Notes: generated by a model from the letters alone, not told the origin. 64,000 nt of DNA from Acidimicrobiales bacterium (GCA_041394245.1 JAWKIR010000002.1:930001-994000); one strand, 5' to 3'. Positions 42,367 to 51,972 are shown, counted from the stretch's first letter. Numbers and translations: made by a program.

Positions 42367-43511
42367 GAGTCGCTCCGGGGAAGGGGATCGCGGGCGTGCC
42401 GCTCGACGAGATCGACGATGGCGGCGGGGGCGTCGGGCCGGCCGATGGATGCCGCCGCCGTCGCCATCCGATCCCGACGATCGCTGTCCGACAGAAGTAT
42501 CTCGACTTCCCGGCGCAAGCGGTCACCGTCCAGTTCATCATCGACCACGATCGTCGCGGCGTCGATGTCGGCGAGAACCCGCCCGTTGGCGGTCTGGTGG
42601 TCGCTCGGTGCGCCGGGCAACGGGACGAGCACCGATGCGAGGCCGACGACGGCGATCTCGGCGACCGAGTTGCCTCCCGCCCGGCAGAGCACGAGGTCCG
42701 CGGCGGCATACACCGAGGCCATGTCGTCCTCGTATGCGACGAGGCGGTAGTCGAGCGCGTCCTCCGCAGAGATCGGCACACGCGCCGCAAGCTCGTCGTG
42801 ATCTCGCCGTCCGGCGATGTGGTAGACGCACAGATCGCTGCGGTCACGCCAGGCGGGCAGGGCGTCGTAGAGCGCGTGATTGATCCGGCGGGCGCCCAGC
42901 GAGCCGCCCATCACGAGCAGCATCAGTCGGTCGGCGCTGATGCCGAGCCGGGCGCGGGCACCGTCACGCTGCACCGACCGGTCGACGGCGACGATCGCCG
43001 GCCGCACGGGATTCCCGGTCCATGTCGCGTGCCGCAGCGCGGTGTCGGGAAATGGTGCCGCGCTCGCCTTGGCGAAGCGGCCGGCGAGCCGATTGGCGAC
43101 CGAGGGCACCGCGTTCTGTTCCGTCAGCACGATCGGGACCCGCCACAGCACGGCGGCGATCACGCCGGGCACCGAGGCATAACCTCCGAGCGCGACGAGC
43201 ACCGAGGGGCGGCGGCGAGCGAAGCCCGCGATGGCGCGCGCGATCGCGACGAGCAGCCCGAGGACCGAGACGATGTTGACGGGAGTCAGACGGCGCTGGA
43301 TGCCGCGACCGGGAAGTGCCTGCAAGTCGAAGCCCGCCTCCGGAACGAGGCGCGCCTCGAGTCCGCGGGAGGAACCGATCCAACGGATGTCGCGACGATC
43401 GGCGCCGCGGGCGACGATCTCCTCTGCGATGGCGAGTCCGGGCGACACGTGGCCCGCGGTCCCGCCGCCGGCGATGGCGGCCCAGGGTCGACGGGCGCTC
43501 ACGGCGTTCAC
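42363..43511 (-). CDS. murG: Lipid II synthase (undecaprenyl-PP-MurNAc-pentapeptide GlcNAc transferase)
   Basis: 382 residues, membrane-associated GT28 glycosyltransferase making lipid II on the inner face of the membrane. First Gly loop IAGGGTAGHVSPGLAIAEE (~11-29), second loop LVALGGYASVPG, TEQNAVPS, and the UDP-GlcNAc site LCRAGGNSVAEIAVVG plus PSDHQTANGR. The GTG at 43511 overlaps the ftsW TGA (GTGA) like the other junctions here; GTG 43502, 3 codons inside, has a better-spaced AAGGA and is the alternative. Confidence 0.95.
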   Translation of the reverse strand: MNAVSARRPWAAIAGGGTAGHVSPGLAIAEEIVARGADRRDIRWIGSSRGLEARLVPEAGFDLQALPGRGIQRRLTPVNIVSVLGLLVAIARAIAGFARRRPSVLVALGGYASVPGVIAAVLWRVPIVLTEQNAVPSVANRLAGRFAKASAAPFPDTALRHATWTGNPVRPAIVAVDRSVQRDGARARLGISADRLMLLVMGGSLGARRINHALYDALPAWRDRSDLCVYHIAGRRDHDELAARVPISAEDALDYRLVAYEDDMASVYAAADLVLCRAGGNSVAEIAVVGLASVLVPLPGAPSDHQTANGRVLADIDAATIVVDDELDGDRLRREVEILLSDSDRRDRMATAAASIGRPDAPAAIVDLVERHARDPLPRSDS

Positions 43512-44707
43512 CGTCCTTGACGAGCGACGTTGAGCAGTACACCGACTGCCGCCATCGTGACGACGAGCGAGGTGCCACCGAACGACAGGAACGGCAGGGT
43601 CACGCCGACCACCGGCACGAGCTTGGTCACCGATCCGATGTTGAGGAATGCCTGCGACACGATCCACATCGTGATGCCGAGGGCGAGCAGCATGCCGAAC
43701 CGATCGGGAGCCCGAAGGGCCACCACCACACCGACGAAACCGATGGTGATGAACAGCCCGACGACTGCGCCGGCGCCGAGCAGACCGAGCTCCTCGGCGA
43801 TGATCGCGAAGATGAAGTCGGAGTGGGCGAAGGGCAGGAACCCCCACTTGGCCTTGCTCGCGCCGAGACCGACGCCGGTCAACCCGCCGACGGTGATCGC
43901 ATGGAGCGACTGGAGCGGCTGGTAGCCGAGCCCCGCCGGATCCCGCCACGGATCCATGAACACGTTCCAACGATGACGACGCCACGGGGTGCCGGCGATG
44001 ACCGCGACCATGCCCATCGCGCTCACGATCGAAAGACCGCCGAGGTGCAGCAGCGGGGTGCCGGCCAGGAACAGCATGCTGCCGACCGCGATCGCGATCA
44101 CCACGGAGTTCCCGAGATGCGGCTGCAGCATGAGGAGACCGATGAAGAGTCCGGTCACTGCGACGACGGGGCGGAGGGTGGCGGCGGTGTTCTCGATGTC
44201 GCGAGACGGGCGGCTCAACAGATCCGCGGTGAAAAGCACCAGCGCGAGCTTGGCGACCTCGGACGGCTGGAAGGAGAACGGGCCGAGGCGGATCCAGCGG
44301 GTCGCCCCGTAGACGTTGACACCGAAGCCGGGCAGCAAGACGACGACGAGCAGCACGAGCGAGCCGACGACCGCCGGCATGGCGAGCACCCGGAGTCGCC
44401 GATAGTCGACGCGCATCACGACGAGCATCACGACGGCTCCGAGCGCCGTCCACATCAGCTGCCGCCGGAACAGGCTCCAGGCGCTGTCGGAGGTGTTGAT
44501 GCTCACGACCGCCGAGGCCGAGAGGGTCATGACCATCCCGAGGAGTACGAGGGCGGTGACCGAGAGGAACAGCACGAGGAACGGCCCGGTGCGACGACCC
44601 ACCGGGCGCTTCGGTCCGCGACCGTCGGGCGCGACGCGCGACGCCGGATGGCGGCCACGGGCGGCGACCTTTTGTTGACGCCGCGGTCGGTTCTCGGTTG
44701 CCGTCAT
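43508..44707 (-). CDS. ftsW: Septal peptidoglycan polymerase FtsW (SEDS family)
   Basis: 399 residues, ~10 TM segments after a basic cytoplasmic tail (1-40). SEDS landmarks: YGATRWIRLGPFSFQPSEVAKLALVLF split over ~130-160, PWRDPAGLGYQPLQSLHAI, FAHSDFIFAIIAEELGLLGA, and the C-terminal LPFLSFGGTSL. Works with FtsI. ATG 44707 overlaps the murD stop. Confidence 0.97.
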   Translation of the reverse strand: MTATENRPRRQQKVAARGRHPASRVAPDGRGPKRPVGRRTGPFLVLFLSVTALVLLGMVMTLSASAVVSINTSDSAWSLFRRQLMWTALGAVVMLVVMRVDYRRLRVLAMPAVVGSLVLLVVVLLPGFGVNVYGATRWIRLGPFSFQPSEVAKLALVLFTADLLSRPSRDIENTAATLRPVVAVTGLFIGLLMLQPHLGNSVVIAIAVGSMLFLAGTPLLHLGGLSIVSAMGMVAVIAGTPWRRHRWNVFMDPWRDPAGLGYQPLQSLHAITVGGLTGVGLGASKAKWGFLPFAHSDFIFAIIAEELGLLGAGAVVGLFITIGFVGVVVALRAPDRFGMLLALGITMWIVSQAFLNIGSVTKLVPVVGVTLPFLSFGGTSLVVTMAAVGVLLNVARQGR

Positions 44708-46053
44708 GATCCCGTCTCCAACGCCCGCACCGCTCGGGTGAAGTCGTCGCCTCGTTCGCCGTAGTTGCGGTACCAGTCAAATGATGCACACGCCGGACTC
44801 AGTACGACGGGACACCCACCGATCGCGAGAACCCGTGCCGCCGCGACCGCCTCGTCCATCGAATCGGCGCGCACCACCGTGTGGGTGGGTGCGAACACGG
44901 CAACAATGTCGTCGGCCGCCTCGCCGATCGCGACGACGGCGTGGATGTGCGCACCGCCCTCCGAGAGCTCGCCGAGATCGATCCCCTTGTTGCGACCGCC
45001 GGCGATCAGCACCACACGGTCGAACCCCCGCAACGCAGCGACCGTGGCATGCGGTGTCGTCGACTTCGAGTCGTCGAAGTACATCGACCCGTCGATCTCG
45101 GCGACAGGCGTCACGCGGTGCGGCAGACCCGAGAACCTCTCTGCGGCCGCCGCGACGGCGGAGACCGGCGCACCGAGCGCGACGACCGTCGCCGCCACCG
45201 CCAGGAGGTCCTCGATGTCGTGCGGAAGCGACCGCCACATTCGGTCGGTTGTGGTGAACGGACCGTCGGGGCCGACGAGCTTGTCCCCGGCCTGGTGCCA
45301 GTCGGCCCCAGGACTCCCGAACGTCACCACGGTCCGATCGGTCGGCAGATGGCGCATCACGGTCGGATCGGACGCATTCGCCACCGCCGTGCCGCCGGGC
45401 GCGATCCGGGCGAACACCTGCGCCTTGGCCGCCTCGTAGGTGGCCAGGTCGCGATGGATGTCGAGATGATCGGGAGCGAAGTTCAGCCAGGTGCCGACCT
45501 GCGGCGCGAAGCTCTGCACCTGCGCGAGGCGAAACGACGACGCTTCGACGACGAACACGTCGATGTCGACCTGATCGATCGCGGCGACGAGCGGCACATC
45601 GGTGTTTCCTGCTGCGATCGCCCTGATCCCCGCCTGTTCGAGCGCGGCCACGCACAGCTCCACCACAGTGGTCTTGCCGTTGGTTCCCGTGATCGCAGCG
45701 ATCGGGCGTTTGTCCCAGGCGGCGGCGAGATCGAGCTCGCTGACGACGGGCAGCCCCAGGGAGAACGCGACGTGGGACTCGGGCAGGCCGGGAGCCGGGA
45801 CCACGAAGTCGGCGTCGACGGCGAGATCGCGCAACGTCTCGGTGGACGGCGACTCGACGAGCTCGAGCCCGAGATCGGCCGCCGCGGTCCGCAGCTCGTC
45901 GTCGACTCGATCGTCGATCGCGACGATCCGGTGGCCGCGCCGGAGCAGCGCGCCGGCGACCGCTCGATTGGTGATGCCCATGCCGACGAGAAGGGCACGC
46001 AGCGGGCGGGCGTCGGACCCGGTGGCCTCGAGACGGGCGACGAGCTCGCTCAT
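44704..46053 (-). CDS. murD: UDP-N-acetylmuramoylalanine-D-glutamate ligase
   Basis: 449 residues, adds D-Glu to UDP-MurNAc-L-Ala. VPAPGLPESH, ATP loop AITGTNGKTTVVELC (~117-131), NFAPDHLDIHRDL, SKSTTPHATVAAL (~310), GGRNKGIDLGEL, and LSPACASFDWYRNYGERG near the C-terminus, diagnostic of MurD. ATG 46053 shares one base with the mraY stop (TGATG). Confidence 0.97.
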   Translation of the reverse strand: MSELVARLEATGSDARPLRALLVGMGITNRAVAGALLRRGHRIVAIDDRVDDELRTAAADLGLELVESPSTETLRDLAVDADFVVPAPGLPESHVAFSLGLPVVSELDLAAAWDKRPIAAITGTNGKTTVVELCVAALEQAGIRAIAAGNTDVPLVAAIDQVDIDVFVVEASSFRLAQVQSFAPQVGTWLNFAPDHLDIHRDLATYEAAKAQVFARIAPGGTAVANASDPTVMRHLPTDRTVVTFGSPGADWHQAGDKLVGPDGPFTTTDRMWRSLPHDIEDLLAVAATVVALGAPVSAVAAAAERFSGLPHRVTPVAEIDGSMYFDDSKSTTPHATVAALRGFDRVVLIAGGRNKGIDLGELSEGGAHIHAVVAIGEAADDIVAVFAPTHTVVRADSMDEAVAAARVLAIGGCPVVLSPACASFDWYRNYGERGDDFTRAVRALETGS

Positions 46054-47084
46054 CAGGCGATCCCCTGCGCGATCGAGTCGGCGTAGAAGAGACCGAGTCC
46101 GACCGCTGTGCACAACCCCGACATGATCCAGAGGCGGATGATGACCGTCGTCTCGGGCCACCCGCTGAGCTCGAAGTGGTGATGGACCGGTGCCATCCGG
46201 AACAGCCGGCGTCCGTTGAAGCGGCGGAAGACGAGGACCTGCAGGATCACCGACACCGTCTCGACGACGAAGAGGCCGCCGATGATCGGCAGGAGCAACT
46301 GGGTTTCGGTCGCGAGCGCCAACGCGGCGAGGCCGCTTCCGATCGCGAGCGAGCCCGTGTCGCCCATGAAGATCTGGGCCGGCGCCGCGTTCCACCAGAG
46401 GAACCCGATGATGCCGCCCACCATCGCCGCCGACACGACGGCGAGGTCGAGCGCAGCCGTGTTGTTGTAGACGTCGAAGTGGCGGAACTGCCAGAACCCG
46501 ATCATCGTGAACGCCGCGAAACAAAACGCCGCCGCTCCGGCGGCGAGCCCGTCGAGTCCGTCGGTCAGATTGACGGCGTTGGTCGTCCCGGCGATCAGGA
46601 GGACGGCCCATGCCATCCAGACCCAACGACCGACATCCCAGTTCGGGTTGTCGTAGCGGGTGAACGAGATCGTGTAGTTGATCTCGGTGAACTGCGACAT
46701 GAGGAACGCGAACCCGACGGCCACGACGAGCAGACCGAGCATCTTCGCTCGCTTGTTGAGACCGAGGTTGCGCGCAGCGACGACCTTGATCCAGTCGTCC
46801 ATCAGGCCGACGGCCCCACCACCGATGATGGCGAGCACGACGAACATCCCGCGGAGTGTGAAGATGCCGCCGAACACGTCGGAGACGACATAGCCGGCGA
46901 CGACCCCGAAAACGAGGGCGATCCCGCCCATCGTGGGCGTGCCGGCCTTCACCTGGTGGCCCTCGGGCCCGTCGTCGCGGATCGGTTGCCCGATCCGGTG
47001 CTCGGTCAGCCAGTTGATCAGCGCCTTGGTGCCGAAGAGCGAGACGCTCATGGAGATCGCCGCAGCGATGAGGAGACGGGTCAC
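46053..47084 (-). CDS. mraY: Phospho-MurNAc-pentapeptide transferase
   Basis: 343 residues, ~10 TM segments, makes lipid I. Family motifs: GTPTMGGIALVFG (~49-61), LMDDWIKV (Asp-Asp pair), the NLTDGLDGLAAGAAAF motif with catalytic Asp residues, FMGDTGSLAIGSGLA, and APVHHHFELSGWPETTVIIRLW split near the C-terminus. The GTG at 47084 overlaps the murE TGA. In most bacteria murF lies between murE and mraY; here the two are directly joined. Confidence 0.97.
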   Translation of the reverse strand: MTRLLIAAAISMSVSLFGTKALINWLTEHRIGQPIRDDGPEGHQVKAGTPTMGGIALVFGVVAGYVVSDVFGGIFTLRGMFVVLAIIGGGAVGLMDDWIKVVAARNLGLNKRAKMLGLLVVAVGFAFLMSQFTEINYTISFTRYDNPNWDVGRWVWMAWAVLLIAGTTNAVNLTDGLDGLAAGAAAFCFAAFTMIGFWQFRHFDVYNNTAALDLAVVSAAMVGGIIGFLWWNAAPAQIFMGDTGSLAIGSGLAALALATETQLLLPIIGGLFVVETVSVILQVLVFRRFNGRRLFRMAPVHHHFELSGWPETTVIIRLWIMSGLCTAVGLGLFYADSIAQGIA

Positions 47085-48487
47085 GGACGTCGTCCTCCCA
47101 GCCGCCGCAGCTCGTCGCGGGCGACGTCGCGGTCGTCGAACTCGGTGACCTCGTCACCGATGGTCTGTGTGGATTCGTGACCCTTGCCTGCGATCAGCAC
47201 GACATCACCTTTGCGTGCGCCGGCCAGTGCGTGGCGGATCGCGGCGCGACGATCGACTTCGACCAGCTCCGGTGGTCGCTCCATCCCCGACACGATGCCG
47301 GCGATGATCGCCTCGGGAGACTCGCCCCGGGGGTTGTCGCTGGTGACCACGACACGGTCGGCGAGGCGGCGTGCCACCTCGCCCATCTGGGGCCGCTTCG
47401 ACCGGTCGCGGTCGCCACCGGCGCCGAACACGACCACGAGTCGCCGTTCGGTGATCTCACGAGCAGCCGCCAGTACGGCCTCGAGCCCATCGGGCGTGTG
47501 GGCGTAGTCGACCACCACGACGAAGTCCTGGCCCTCCTCGATGGTCTCGAACCGGCCGGGCACCGTTGGCGCCCGGGCGAGCGCGCCGGCGATCTCGGCC
47601 GGGCCGAAGCCGAGGCCGTGCACGATCTCCGCGGCCATGATCGCGTTCGCGACGTTGAACATGCCGGCGAGCGGGAGGTCGACCCTGACGCCTCGCCACT
47701 CGAACGTCGACGACAGTGGACCGGTCTCGGCACCGACGAGGTGCGCGGCGTCGATGGTCACGTACGGCATCTCGAGACCGTCGGCCAGGGAGCGTCCCCA
47801 GACGCCGCGAGTGTCGATGACCGCCAGCTCGCCGAAACCGTCGGTGAAGAGCCGGCGCTTCGCCGCGAAGTAGTCGTCGATCGTGCCGTGGTGGTCGAGG
47901 TGATCGACACCGAGGTTGGTGAAGCCGACGACCCGGAAATGGGTGCCGTCGACGCGATACTGATCCAGTGCGTGCGACGACACCTCCATCGCCACGACCT
48001 CGTCGCCGGCCCGCCGGGCATCGGCGAGGATGCGTTGCAGCTCCGGCGCCTCGGGGGTCGTCCTCGCTCCGGTGAGTGTGCCGATCTCCCGAGCCCGGAC
48101 CCCGAGTTCGCCGAGGATCGCGGTGACCAGCCGAACGGTGGTCGTCTTGCCGTTGGTCCCGGTGACTCCCACCACCGAGATCGCCCTGCTCGGGTCACCG
48201 TGCACGAGGGCGGCCGCCGGTCCCATGGCGCGCCGGACGGACGGCACCACGATCTCGGGTACCCCCAGACGCAGCGGACGTTCGACCAACAGTGCGACGG
48301 CACCGGCCCGCACGGCGGCGGGCGCATGGTCGTGTCCGTCGGCGTGGACGCCGGGCACGCAGCAGAACAGGGCATTCGGACCGACGTGACGGGAATCGTG
48401 GTGGACGTCGTCGACCACCACGGCCGAGTCGCGCGCCGGGGGTTCCACATCGAGACGCGCCGCAACGGCATCGAGCCGTGCGCTCAC
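47081..48487 (-). CDS. murE: UDP-MurNAc-tripeptide synthetase (meso-diaminopimelate type)
   Basis: 468 residues, adds the third stem-peptide residue. VVVDDVHHDSRHVGP (UDP-binding domain), ATP loop VTGTNGKTTTVRLV, TNLGVDHLDHHGT, and the C-terminal TSDNPRGESP: DNPR selects meso-diaminopimelate rather than lysine, so the wall is probably meso-DAP type. The GTG at 48487 overlaps the ftsI TGA; a longer frame extends into ftsI without homology. The following gene is mraY, not murF. Confidence 0.96.
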   Translation of the reverse strand: MSARLDAVAARLDVEPPARDSAVVVDDVHHDSRHVGPNALFCCVPGVHADGHDHAPAAVRAGAVALLVERPLRLGVPEIVVPSVRRAMGPAAALVHGDPSRAISVVGVTGTNGKTTTVRLVTAILGELGVRAREIGTLTGARTTPEAPELQRILADARRAGDEVVAMEVSSHALDQYRVDGTHFRVVGFTNLGVDHLDHHGTIDDYFAAKRRLFTDGFGELAVIDTRGVWGRSLADGLEMPYVTIDAAHLVGAETGPLSSTFEWRGVRVDLPLAGMFNVANAIMAAEIVHGLGFGPAEIAGALARAPTVPGRFETIEEGQDFVVVVDYAHTPDGLEAVLAAAREITERRLVVVFGAGGDRDRSKRPQMGEVARRLADRVVVTSDNPRGESPEAIIAGIVSGMERPPELVEVDRRAAIRHALAGARKGDVVLIAGKGHESTQTIGDEVTEFDDRDVARDELRRLGGRRP

Positions 48488-50361
48488 GGCTGTCCCGAGC
48501 CGTTGCCTTCGTCCACGCCGGTGCCGGGCAGCGCGGCAGCCGGCGCGCGGACTCGGTCGTCCGATCCGACACCGTCGGAGAGCGGCGGGACGCGCATCTG
48601 CTGGAGTGCGTATTCGGCCAACTCGGCGAAGACCGGCGCAGCAACCGAGCCGCCACCTGCGTACGCATCGGCGAGGTGGTCGACGACGACGATCGCGCTC
48701 AATGCGGCCCCATTGTCGTTCGACACGATGCCGGCGAAACTCGCGGTGCGATGCTTCGTGCCGTCGTCGCACACGTAGCCGTGGTCGCAGGCCTGCCAGG
48801 CGGTGCCGGTCTTGCCCGACACCGTGTAGCCCGGGATCGCGGCGCGATGCCCGGTGCCGTCGACGACCACCTGGGTCATCATGCGCATGAGGGTGTCGGC
48901 GGTCTCCTCGGAGAGCACTCGCTCCGCCGGAGTCTGCCCGACCTGATCCCTCACGACGACGGGATCGACCTTGATGCCGCCTGCGGCGAGGGTGTTGTAG
49001 GCGACCAGCATCTGGAGCGGCGTCACCGCGATCCCCTGGCCGATCGCTGCGTTGCTGAGCTCGAGCCGGTGACTGTCGAGTGTGTCGAGGATCCCGCTCG
49101 CCTCGCCCGGAAGATCCAGCGCCGTGACCTCACCGAGCCCGAGGTCGACGAGCGTCTCGTAGAGCGCGTCGGGACCGAGCTCCTCGGCCATGAGGATGGT
49201 GGCGTTGTTCGAGGACTTGCGCAGCGCCCATGTCGGCGTGTGGGACTCGGTGCCACTCGCGACGTTGGGGTCCTCGAACCAGAAGGTTCCCTCCGCCCCG
49301 AGATCGATGGGCAGCCGGTGGGGCACCTCGATCGGATAGGACTCCGGCCACGCGTCGTTCTCGAAGACCGAGGCGAACGTGAGCGCCTTCATGATCGAGC
49401 CAGGCTCGTACGCGTTGGCTGCGGCGAGGTTGGTGGTGGTGCAACGGGCGAGGCCTGTCTCCTCGTCGCGCACGACGTTGGCGATGGCGAGGATCTCGCC
49501 GGTGTTGGGGTCCGACACCACGGCGATCGCGTGATCGCCGCCGGCGGCGTCGAGCGCCTCGATCAACAGTTCCTCCGCCCGCAGCTGGATACTGCGATCG
49601 GTCGTGAGGACGACATCGGCGCCCGGCGTCATCTGCTCGACCACCTGGAAGCCGCCGGGGATCTGCACGCTGCCACCCGCCTGGGTCTGGCGGACGGCGC
49701 GTCCCGGCGTGCCGGTCAGCACCTCGTCGAAATCGTGCTCGATGCCGGAGATGCCGACCTGATCGACGTTGACCCGTCCGACGAGAGAGATCCCCGAGCA
49801 AGCGCCGTGGGGGTGTTCGCGACGCTGCTCTTCGATCAGGTACACGCCGGGGATCGACAGCGCCTCGACGGCGTCGCCGACCTCCTGGTCGACCTGCCGG
49901 TCGAGGTTCACGAACGCCCGGTCGGCGCTGAGTCGCTCTCTGATCACCTCGGGCTCCGTCGACAGCAGCGGCGCGAGGCGCTCGACGGCGTCGGTCAGGA
50001 GATCGGTCGTCTCGTCGGCGATGTCGGCGGCCTGGAGTAGACGGGGATTCGCCACGACGGTCGGACGCGGCAGCGAGAACGCGATCGGACGGCCGTAGCG
50101 GTCCAGGATCTGGCCACGAGGCGCGGGGATCTCCGACTCCGTGACCCGACTGCCGACATCGCCGGCCAGGGCGGCATCGGGAGTGAGCTGAAGATCGACG
50201 AGCCGCCAACTGAACGCACCGCCGACCACCGCGAGCATCACGAGCAGCACGAACACACGGGACTTGCTGACCGTCGGTCGAGCCGCCACGACCCTCTTCC
50301 CAGTGCGGTTGCCGGAGCGGTTGCCGGCGCGCGTGCGGGCCCGGCGGTGAGCGTCGGTCAC
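48484..50361 (-). CDS. ftsI: Septal transpeptidase FtsI (class B PBP3)
   Basis: 625 residues. Basic N-terminus, one TM segment (~33-51: RVFVLLVMLAVVGGAFSWRL), dimerisation domain with RGQILDRYGRPIA (~82-94), then the transpeptidase: nucleophile Ser in EPGSIMKALTF (SxxK), KSSNNATILM (SxN) and SGKTGTAW (KTG). Crosslinks septal peptidoglycan with FtsW. GTG start. C-terminal 30 residues are Pro/Gly-rich beyond the catalytic fold. Confidence 0.97.
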   Translation of the reverse strand: MTDAHRRARTRAGNRSGNRTGKRVVAARPTVSKSRVFVLLVMLAVVGGAFSWRLVDLQLTPDAALAGDVGSRVTESEIPAPRGQILDRYGRPIAFSLPRPTVVANPRLLQAADIADETTDLLTDAVERLAPLLSTEPEVIRERLSADRAFVNLDRQVDQEVGDAVEALSIPGVYLIEEQRREHPHGACSGISLVGRVNVDQVGISGIEHDFDEVLTGTPGRAVRQTQAGGSVQIPGGFQVVEQMTPGADVVLTTDRSIQLRAEELLIEALDAAGGDHAIAVVSDPNTGEILAIANVVRDEETGLARCTTTNLAAANAYEPGSIMKALTFASVFENDAWPESYPIEVPHRLPIDLGAEGTFWFEDPNVASGTESHTPTWALRKSSNNATILMAEELGPDALYETLVDLGLGEVTALDLPGEASGILDTLDSHRLELSNAAIGQGIAVTPLQMLVAYNTLAAGGIKVDPVVVRDQVGQTPAERVLSEETADTLMRMMTQVVVDGTGHRAAIPGYTVSGKTGTAWQACDHGYVCDDGTKHRTASFAGIVSNDNGAALSAIVVVDHLADAYAGGGSVAAPVFAELAEYALQQMRVPPLSDGVGSDDRVRAPAAALPGTGVDEGNGSGQP

Positions 50362-50846
50362 CGCGTGGTCCCGTCGGGCTTGCCGGCGAGCGCAGCGCTG
50401 CCGGCCAGCGGCGCGCTCGACCCGACCGGAGCGAACGGGTCGACATACTGCGGGGCACTGAGCTCACCCGGGGCGACCGGGGTCAGGATGATCGCCGAGT
50501 CGGCGGCAGGGACGAGCCCTGCGGCGAGGGCCGTGGTCTCGAGTCCCACCGCGGAGTCGGCCCACGCGAGGTCGGCGAGTCGCATCACCCGCTGCTCCTC
50601 GAGCGAGGCGATGTCGGCGTTGACCCCGTCGAGCTCGGCCTGGGTCTGCACCACGACGGCGTGGAGTCCGGCGAGGGCGAACAGCACGACGAAGAAGAAC
50701 GACGCCACGATCGAGCTGATTGCGCCAACGGTCCGGGCGCGGTCCTCGGCACGGACCACGCGCAACTCGGCGTTCCGGGGCGCCGGCTTCGGTGCCGACT
50801 TGCGGACGGGGCGGGCGACGCGACGCGCCGTGCTGGACTGGGCCAT
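50358..50846 (-). CDS. ftsL: FtsL-like division protein
   Basis: 162 residues. Basic cytoplasmic N-terminus (1-38), one TM segment (~45-66: GAISSIVASFFFVVLFALAGLH), then a short coiled-coil stretch (TQAELDGVNADIASLEEQRVMRL, split) and an Ala/Pro-rich tail. Topology, size and position between rsmH and ftsI identify it as FtsL, although FtsL sequences diverge widely. ATG 50846 overlaps the rsmH stop; the ftsI start overlaps its end. Confidence 0.8.
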   Translation of the reverse strand: MAQSSTARRVARPVRKSAPKPAPRNAELRVVRAEDRARTVGAISSIVASFFFVVLFALAGLHAVVVQTQAELDGVNADIASLEEQRVMRLADLAWADSAVGLETTALAAGLVPAADSAIILTPVAPGELSAPQYVDPFAPVGSSAPLAGSAALAGKPDGTTR

Positions 50847-51811
50847 CAGGCCGCCGCCAGCTTCTCGACGGCGCGGAAACGCGCGGCCTCGGCGCGGGGG
50901 TTGCGCGCGATCTCCTCGGCCGACGGCTTGCGGGCGCCACGCCACAGGAGCCGAACTTCCGCGACATAGTCCGGCGGTGGCGGCAGATCGGGGCGCGGCG
51001 GCGGACGTTCGCCGGCGGCATCGCGGAATCGCCGCTTCACGATGCGGTCCTCGCCCGAATGGTACGACAACACCGCGCAACGACCCTCCGGCGCGAGCAG
51101 CGCAAGCGCCTGGGACAGCGCGTCGTCGAGGATCTCGAGCTCCTGGTTCACCTCGATGCGGATGGCCTGGAAACTGCGACGAGCGGGATGTCCGCCCTTG
51201 CGTCGAGCTGCGGCCGGCACCGCATCGCGGATGACGTCGGCGAGTTGTGCGGTGGAGGCGATCGGTCGAGCGGCAACGATCGCCCGGGCGATCCGACGGG
51301 CGTGCGGCTCGTCGCCGTGGCGCCGCAGCAGCGATGCCAGCGCGCCCTCGTCGAGGCCGTTGACCAGATCGTCCGCCGACACGGCGGCCCGCTGGTCCAT
51401 GCGCATGTCGAGTGGGCCGTCATTGCGGAAGCTGAAGCCCCGGTCCGCGAGATCGAGCTGGGGCGAGGACACGCCGAGATCGAACAGGCAACCGGAGAGT
51501 CGATCGATCCCCAGCTCACGGAGGACGTCGGAGATCCCGTCGAATCGACGGTGGCGGAGGGTGACCCGGTCGCCATGGGGAGCGAGCCGGGTACCGGCGG
51601 CGTCGAGCGCCATCTGATCCTGATCGAGACCGACCAGTGAGAGGCGCTCGTTGGCCGCGAGAAGCGCAACGGCATGGCCGGCCCCGCCGAGGGTGGCATC
51701 GACCACGTACCCATCGGGAACGTCGGTGAGCACGTCGACCACCTCCGACAGCATCACCGGATCGTGCAAGAAGTCCGCGGCGGTCGGACCAGCGGCAGTG
51801 GGGTCGTCCAT
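50846..51811 (-). CDS. rsmH: 16S rRNA (cytosine-1402-N4)-methyltransferase
   Basis: 321 residues (older name mraW), SAM-dependent, acts on the decoding centre. DFLHDPVMLSEVVDVL at the N-terminus, SAM loop DATLGGAGHAVALL, FDLGVSSPQLDLADRGFSFRNDGPLDMRM split over ~95-123, and SYHSGEDRIVKRRF. ATG 51811; TTG 51826 is possible but less likely. Separated from mraZ by 243 bp containing a long stem-loop. Confidence 0.97.
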   Translation of the reverse strand: MDDPTAAGPTAADFLHDPVMLSEVVDVLTDVPDGYVVDATLGGAGHAVALLAANERLSLVGLDQDQMALDAAGTRLAPHGDRVTLRHRRFDGISDVLRELGIDRLSGCLFDLGVSSPQLDLADRGFSFRNDGPLDMRMDQRAAVSADDLVNGLDEGALASLLRRHGDEPHARRIARAIVAARPIASTAQLADVIRDAVPAAARRKGGHPARRSFQAIRIEVNQELEILDDALSQALALLAPEGRCAVLSYHSGEDRIVKRRFRDAAGERPPPRPDLPPPPDYVAEVRLLWRGARKPSAEEIARNPRAEAARFRAVEKLAAA

Positions 51812-51860
51812 GACGAAAATCGCCAAATGCCAACGAGGCCGACTCAGGGGTCGACATCGG

Positions 51861-51972
51861 TCATCTGCAGTCTCCCGACCGACGGCGCTCGCCGGGATTT
51901 CTCCCCGGTCGAACTAATGGCAAGCGGGCGGAGTACGGGTCTTCCATTTGTCGGTCGGAAGACTGCAGATGA
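51861..51972 (-). ncRNA. Long structured leader element upstream of rsmH
   Basis: Arms 51861-51883 and 51950-51972 form a 23-bp continuous stem. The single mismatch on the plus strand becomes a G-U wobble in minus-strand RNA, which favours function as mRNA leader. The 66-nt interior can fold further: GCUUGCC/GGCGAGC (one wobble) or CCGGG/CCCGG around GAGAAAU. It ends 50 bp before the rsmH ATG. A conserved hairpin upstream of this gene, the mraW motif, is known from actinobacteria; whether this is a variant cannot be judged here. Not terminator-like, as no T-tract follows. Confidence 0.6.

Noticed and set aside
51897..51930. AGTTCGACC and a following hairpin resembling a tRNA T-arm
   Set aside because: No acceptor, D or anticodon arm fits around it, and the stretch lies inside the larger rsmH leader stem.
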